Shown here: piece by piece, positions 14,297 through 17,186 of the stretch | Position numbering within the stretch: position 1 is the stretch's first letter | How the letters are laid out: the number at the start of each line of letters is the position of its first letter | DNA from: SAR202 cluster bacterium | GTDB taxonomy: Bacteria > Chloroflexota > Dehalococcoidia > SAR202 > CAJWER01 | Direction of reading: 5' to 3' | NCBI GenBank assembly: GCA_030740335.1 | Contig: JASLXL010000218.1 | Coordinates: forward strand, 1 to 17,186 | DNA: 17,186 nt | The notes under the pieces: generated by a model | What the model was told of the DNA's origin: nothing | The model's database searches: none | What the model saw: the letters and a program-made list of their open reading frames with translations, nothing else | Translations under genes and position numbers: made by a program

Positions 14297-14563
14297 CTAT
14301 TGGCCTATCCAAGACCTTTGGACGGCATCAGCCCCATCATACTCGTTTGGTTCAGCATTAGGTCTCACCTGAACGCGCAAAACGGAGAGTCGAGACGCAG
14401 AAGGCGTGAGTTTTCCGTAGTAGGCGAATACGAATGCCTCAGTATCCAGATGCACGAGCCCAGGCGCGAATACCTTCTCTAACTTCTCCTGGAATTCCGT
14501 TGGGGTTTCCCCGGAAGATCGAACGACACCCCTGTCCTTGTCTGTCTGCCTAGAGATTTTCGA
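14297..14563 (-). other. Unresolved open frame after rph
   Basis: The 298 bases between the methyltransferase remnant and rph (14252-14549) hold no gene I recognise. On the minus strand an 88-codon frame is open, overlapping the end of rph, and reads for example FQEKLEKVFAPGLVHLDTEA and FVFAYYGKLTPSASRLSVL. It looks protein-like but has no ATG, GTG or TTG until GTG 14455. It may be another remnant, possibly of a gene once co-transcribed with rph, or chance in GC-rich DNA. Confidence 0.2.
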
Positions 14564-15272
14564 TCACATCGTTCTGGATTGCGAACAGCTTCGTGATGCC
14601 CGCCTCGCCGGCGTCGATCACCTTATTCAGGCTTGCTTTGGAAAAGGCCCCGTTCTCGGCGGTCCCCTGTACCTCCACGAACTCGCCCTGATCGGTCATA
14701 ATCAGGTTAAAGTCCACTTGTGCGCGATAGTCCTCCTCGTAGTTCAGGTCAAGGAGAACCTCATCACCGAATACGCCTACACTCGTTGCCGCGACGGCGC
14801 ACTTGAGGGGCATGGTCTTGAGTTTCCGAGCCTTCACCAGGCCGCGCATCGCCTGGTAGACGGCCACATATGCCCCAGTGATCGATGCCGTGCGAGTGCC
14901 ACCGTCGGCCTGCAACACGTCGCAGTCCACCGTAAGAGTGCGCTCGCCTAATGCATTGAGGTCCGTCGAGGCGCGCAACGACCGCCCGATGAGGCGCTGT
15001 ATCTCTTGGGTGCGGCCCTTTAGCCCCGAGGAGCCGCGCTCTCTCGACATCCTGGTGAGGGTAGCCCTAGGTAGCATCGAGTACTCTGCGGTGATCCACC
15101 CCTGTCCGGTGCCCTTGAGGAACCTTGGAACACTGTCTTCGATGGTGGCAGCGCACAGCACTTTGGTCTGGCCCGTTTCCACTATCACCGAGCCCTCCGC
15201 ATATGCCTGGGCCCCCGGGATAATTCGCGTTTCCCTTAGCTCGTCCACCTTGCGCCCATCTGCTCTAATCAA
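14550..15272 (-). CDS. rph: Ribonuclease PH
   Basis: RNase PH is a phosphorolytic 3'-5' exoribonuclease that trims tRNA 3' ends. The 240-residue length is typical. Conserved blocks are IRADGRKVDELR (2-13), GWITAEYSMLPRAT, GRTQEIQRLIGRSLRA, DCDVLQADGGTRTASITGAY and the C-terminal EVQGTAENGAFSK. The start is TTG 15272, with AGGGGG (15279-15284) 6 bases upstream and IRADGR directly after it, as in other RNase PH proteins. The frame stays open to an ATG at 15401, but that would run through the promoter. rdgB, a frequent neighbour, is absent; only a remnant-like frame follows. Confidence 0.95.
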   Translation of the reverse strand: MIRADGRKVDELRETRIIPGAQAYAEGSVIVETGQTKVLCAATIEDSVPRFLKGTGQGWITAEYSMLPRATLTRMSRERGSSGLKGRTQEIQRLIGRSLRASTDLNALGERTLTVDCDVLQADGGTRTASITGAYVAVYQAMRGLVKARKLKTMPLKCAVAATSVGVFGDEVLLDLNYEEDYRAQVDFNLIMTDQGEFVEVQGTAENGAFSKASLNKVIDAGEAGITKLFAIQNDVIENL

Positions 15273-15304
15273 TGTCGTCCCCCTGTATCCCGATTGCGCC
15301 CGCG

Positions 15305-15313
15305 AGTATAGCA
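15305..15313 (-). promoter_or_regulatory. Extended -10 promoter for rph
   Basis: On the minus strand TGCTATACT is an extended -10 element (TATACT at 15305-15310). There is no good -35 at 17-18 bases. Transcription would begin near 15298, about 26 bases before the TTG start and in keeping with the short rph start rather than the longer open frame. Confidence 0.45.
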
Positions 15314-15395
15314 TAGGGAGCGGATGCGTCTGTGTCGTTGGCATGCTCAGTTTCCCACGATCAGCACAATGCGGGACCCCGGGTCTCCAACCCAT

Positions 15396-15502
15396 TGTCA
15401 TGCTGAGGCGGCCCCCGACGAAGCATCTGAGGGCACGCAGCCTACCCCATCATGGGTACCCTCCTGTGGGCGGCGCTGTATGGGCAGGTCTATGATCTGC
15501 CC
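15396..15502. repeat. Intergenic palindromic elements upstream of rph
   Basis: Two elements occupy the otherwise empty stretch 15314-15626. First, TGTCATGCTGAGG...CGAAGCATCTGAGG (15396-15430) resembles, in degenerate form, a 'GTCATxCTGAGCGAAGCGAAGxATCT'-like repeat I associate with many metagenomic genomes. Second, GGGCAGGTC (15482-15490) pairs with GATCTGCCC (15494-15502) through a 3-base loop with one G-T wobble. Neither recurs in this window, so repeat status is inference from memory. I see no gene in this stretch. Confidence 0.35.
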
Positions 15503-15626
15503 TCTTGTGCCCTCGCTGATAGCGCCAAGTGTTGGTCGGCGTCCTAGCCGTTCCGGCTCGTCGCACTCAGAGCTAGCGAACCATCCAGACATGTACGTCA
15601 TTTCAAACCCAGCGCGCGCAGCGCCA

Positions 15627-15995
15627 TCACAGGTCTGTCCTGACTTTTAGCCGGGAGCCATCGGTGACGAACTCGACATTGCCTCTTTCACTGATCAGGA
15701 ACAGGTTCTAATCATCCACCTGTTCGAGCAACGCATTCCAGATCTCCTCGTGGGGGTGGCTGTGCCTGTTGTCTTCCCCAACCGAAATTACCGCTACCGC
15801 CGGGCTGACCCTCTCAATGAACCTCTGACATGTCGATTTGCGAGCACCGTGATGGGCCAGCTTCAGTACGTCGCTTTGAACTGGTGCATTGGTAGCCAAC
15901 AACCTCCCTTCGGCCTCGGTAAACATGTCTCCCGTCAACAATAATCTAAGCTGGCCGTAGGTGAGCCTGAGCACCACCGATGCCCGCCAGTTCAT
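15627..15995 (-). pseudogene. comEC: 3' fragment of comEC (DNA-uptake channel) with internal stop
   Basis: The frame matches the C-terminal metallo-beta-lactamase-like domain of ComEC: SVVLRLTYGQLRLLLTGDM, DVLKLAHHGARKS, and VSPAVAVISVGEDNRHSHPHEE. A TAG at 15708-15710 interrupts it. The same frame then continues NLFLISERGNVEFVTDGSRLKVRTDL to TGA 15627, which is how ComEC proteins commonly end. The N-terminal OB-fold and the transmembrane competence domain are missing: homology begins abruptly at about 15992. It is therefore both truncated and interrupted. Whether a complete comEC exists elsewhere cannot be seen. Confidence 0.85.
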
Positions 15996-16083
15996 CCCGT
16001 GACCAGCCCTGTCTTGTGCGGGCCTGACGTACCAGTGCACCAAAGTCTTTCAGTTGCTTATTTTCGGACCTTGAATAGGACAT
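15946..16083 (-). pseudogene. Remnant resembling the start of a HipB/XRE helix-turn-helix protein
   Basis: A 45-codon frame from ATG 16083 contains LKDFGALVRQARTRQGWSRDELAGIGG. This resembles the first helices of HipB/y4mF-type HTH regulators (FGxLVRxxRxxxGLSQxELA). The resemblance stops where the ComEC-like sequence begins in another frame, suggesting a deletion junction. The second half of the HTH is missing, so it should not bind DNA. The match is short. Confidence 0.35.
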
Positions 16084-16092
16084 CACGGGCAA

Positions 16093-16197
16093 TCATTTTA
16101 GCCTGTTGACAAAGGGTCGACCGACTATGAGTATCTTAATTCCCTCAATGGTGTCGCGCGTAGCCCTCGACTCTTCTTGACCCCTCTTTGATGCCAT
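16093..16197 (-). pseudogene. Short fragment possibly from a B12-binding domain
   Basis: A 34-codon frame from ATG 16197 reads TRDTIEGIKILIVGRPFV near its end. This is similar to the 'xxTIExLKxxVKVxVGGRPFN' strand-loop of cobalamin-binding domains. It ends at TGA 16093 and lacks the preceding DxHxxG motif. It overlaps the pheS promoter on the other strand. The assignment is tentative. Confidence 0.2.
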
Positions 16198-16206
16198 ATC
16201 TATAAT
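16177..16206 (+). promoter_or_regulatory. Strong sigma-70 promoter upstream of pheS
   Basis: TTGACC (16177-16182) and a perfect TATAAT (16201-16206) are 18 bases apart. The expected start is near 16213, giving a leader of about 140 bases to pheS. The same TTGACC -35 appears before the M16 gene. Confidence 0.75.
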
Positions 16207-16352
16207 GGTCCTGCGGTACTGCGCACGCTGTGTCGATGATGCGTGTGACAGTGTCTCTGAGACATGCATTTTCCTATTCCTAGTTTCCCGGTCAAAATCT
16301 GGACCAGGGGCACGTCAAAAATCATTTCCGCAATCACTTTTAGAGGCATTCG
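16207..16352 (+). promoter_or_regulatory. Structured 5' leader of pheS
   Basis: Three small hairpins can be drawn: CGCACGC (16222-16228) with GCGTGTG (16241-16247); TGTCT-CTG-AGACA (16252-16264); and CCCGGTC (16287-16293) with GACC-A-GGG (16302-16309). There is no T-box core, no run of Phe codons in a short leader ORF, and no terminator T-run. A regulatory role is unproven. Confidence 0.25.
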
Positions 16353-17186
16353 ATGATGGAAGAGATCAGCGTAGATATTGTGGAGCAGGTCAAATTACAG
16401 GCATTCCAAGAATTGGAGTCTGCCTCCGATGATGCCGCTCTTGAACAATGGAGGGTAGCTTACCTGGGACGCAGCGGGAAGATCACCCAGCTGCTTCGCG
16501 GGCTAGGCGCGCTGGACCCGGATGAAAGGCGCGTGGTGGGCGCCGCCGCCAACAAGTCCAAGGGCGTACTGTCGGACGGGCTCGACCTCCGAACCAAAGC
16601 ACTGAAGGACGCACTTCTCGCCGGCCGTCTGGACACCGAGTCTATCGATGTCACGCTACCGGGATTGCCAGAGCCCCAGGGCAGACTGCACCCCATCACC
16701 CAGACACGGCGAGAGATCGAGGAAGCCTTCGTTGCAATGGGCTTCGAGGTACGAGAGGGACCCGAGGTCGAATGGGATCGCTACAACTTCGACATGCTCA
16801 ACATTCCCAAAGAGCACCCCGCGCGGGACATGTGGGACACCATGTGGGTCGACAACGAAAATGCAGAGGACGAGCGGTCTATGCTGCTGCGCACCCACAC
16901 CTCCCCGATGCAGGCTCGAATCATGGAGGCGACTGAGCCGCCGGTGCGGGTCATTGTCCCGGGCAAGGTCTATCGATACGAGGCCACTGACGCAACACAC
17001 GAATGGCACTTCCAGCAGGTCGAAGGACTTGCGGTCGACGATGGAATCACCCTCGCTAACCTCAAGGGCACGCTGTTCGAATTCGCACGGCGCGTCTTTG
17101 GAGAGGAACGCAAGGTCCGATTCCGCTGTGACTTCTTCCCATTCGTGGAGCCCGGGGTAGACATGTCCATCGATTGCTTCAAGTGT
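16353..17186 (+). CDS. pheS: Phenylalanyl-tRNA synthetase alpha subunit (3' end outside window)
   Basis: The first 278 codons of PheS are present and open to the right edge. The N-terminal coiled-coil tRNA-binding arm (about residues 5-90, including YLGRSGKITQLLRGL) leads into the class II catalytic core. Recognisable are LPEPQGRLHPIT, EVREGPEVEWDRYNFDMLNIPKEHPARDM, LLRTHTSPMQARIM, GKVYRYEATDATHEWHFQQVEG (motif 2 region) and RFRCDFFPFVEPGVDMSIDC. PheS pairs with PheT to charge tRNA-Phe; pheT is presumably just outside. ATG 16353 has GAGG (16343-16346) 6 bases upstream; ATG 16356 is the alternative. All motif residues look intact. Confidence 0.95.
   Translation, partial: MMEEISVDIVEQVKLQAFQELESASDDAALEQWRVAYLGRSGKITQLLRGLGALDPDERRVVGAAANKSKGVLSDGLDLRTKALKDALLAGRLDTESIDVTLPGLPEPQGRLHPITQTRREIEEAFVAMGFEVREGPEVEWDRYNFDMLNIPKEHPARDMWDTMWVDNENAEDERSMLLRTHTSPMQARIMEATEPPVRVIVPGKVYRYEATDATHEWHFQQVEGLAVDDGITLANLKGTLFEFARRVFGEERKVRFRCDFFPFVEPGVDMSIDCFKC

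Noticed and set aside
15273..15401. N-terminal extension of RNase PH to ATG 15401
   Set aside because: It would cover the promoter-like TGCTATACT, adds residues absent from the family, and TTG 15272 has an ideal Shine-Dalgarno.
15398..15601. 67-codon minus-strand frame upstream of rph
   Set aside because: It covers palindromic intergenic elements, has low-complexity composition, no Shine-Dalgarno and no recognisable family.
16207..16352. T-box riboswitch or Phe attenuator ahead of pheS
   Set aside because: No T-box core sequence, specifier loop or terminator/antiterminator pair with a T-run is present, and no short Phe-rich leader peptide.

Overview
The window reads as a piece of a bacterial chromosome with moderately high GC, using the standard bacterial code and sigma-70-type promoters. 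Gene content and style (Jag/YidC/RnpA/L34 block, MetE-like enzyme of the HxC type, a GH32/43-like propeller, frequent TTG starts) suggest a Chloroflexota lineage of the Dehalococcoidia/SAR202 kind. That placement is an inference from gene content and was not tested by any search. Most of the window is ordinary housekeeping DNA. I did not find a defence system, CRISPR array, transposase, tRNA or rRNA.

Layout. At the left edge a truncated metallophosphoesterase (minus) diverges from an M16 zinc protease (plus). Converging on the protease is a badly decayed SAM methyltransferase gene, followed by an intact carboxymuconolactone decarboxylase-family gene and thiL (all minus). Divergent from thiL is the plus-strand translation operon infC-rpmI-rplT, closed by a long hairpin terminator. 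It is followed by purN, preceded by a structured leader with a possible 13-codon ORF, and by a GH32/43-like beta-propeller gene. That gene meets a MetE-like gene tail to tail with no base between the stop codons.

From about 13.8 kb down to 8.2 kb runs a minus-strand cluster: rpmH-rnpA-yidD-[PQQ-repeat lipoprotein]-yidC-jag-PfkB kinase-MetE-like. It begins at a near-consensus promoter (TTGACA-18-TATAAT). It is the conserved oriC-proximal ribosome/membrane-insertion block, but without dnaA beside rpmH and with a beta-propeller lipoprotein between yidD and yidC. yidC and jag overlap by 104 bases in different frames, so the arginine-rich YidC tail is encoded by the same DNA as the Jag-N domain.

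The right part (13.9-16.2 kb) is mostly debris around an intact rph: a broken homocysteine S-methyltransferase-like gene, a 3' fragment of comEC with an internal stop, and short remnants resembling a HipB-type HTH and possibly a B12-binding domain. At the right edge pheS starts behind a strong promoter (TTGACC-18-TATAAT) and about 140 bases of leader, and runs off the window.

The most notable features are the yidC/jag out-of-frame overlap with its basic tail, the AUA start of infC, the lipoprotein inserted into the YidC block, and the His-to-Cys change in the metallophosphoesterase signature. Several decayed genes sit between intact housekeeping genes.
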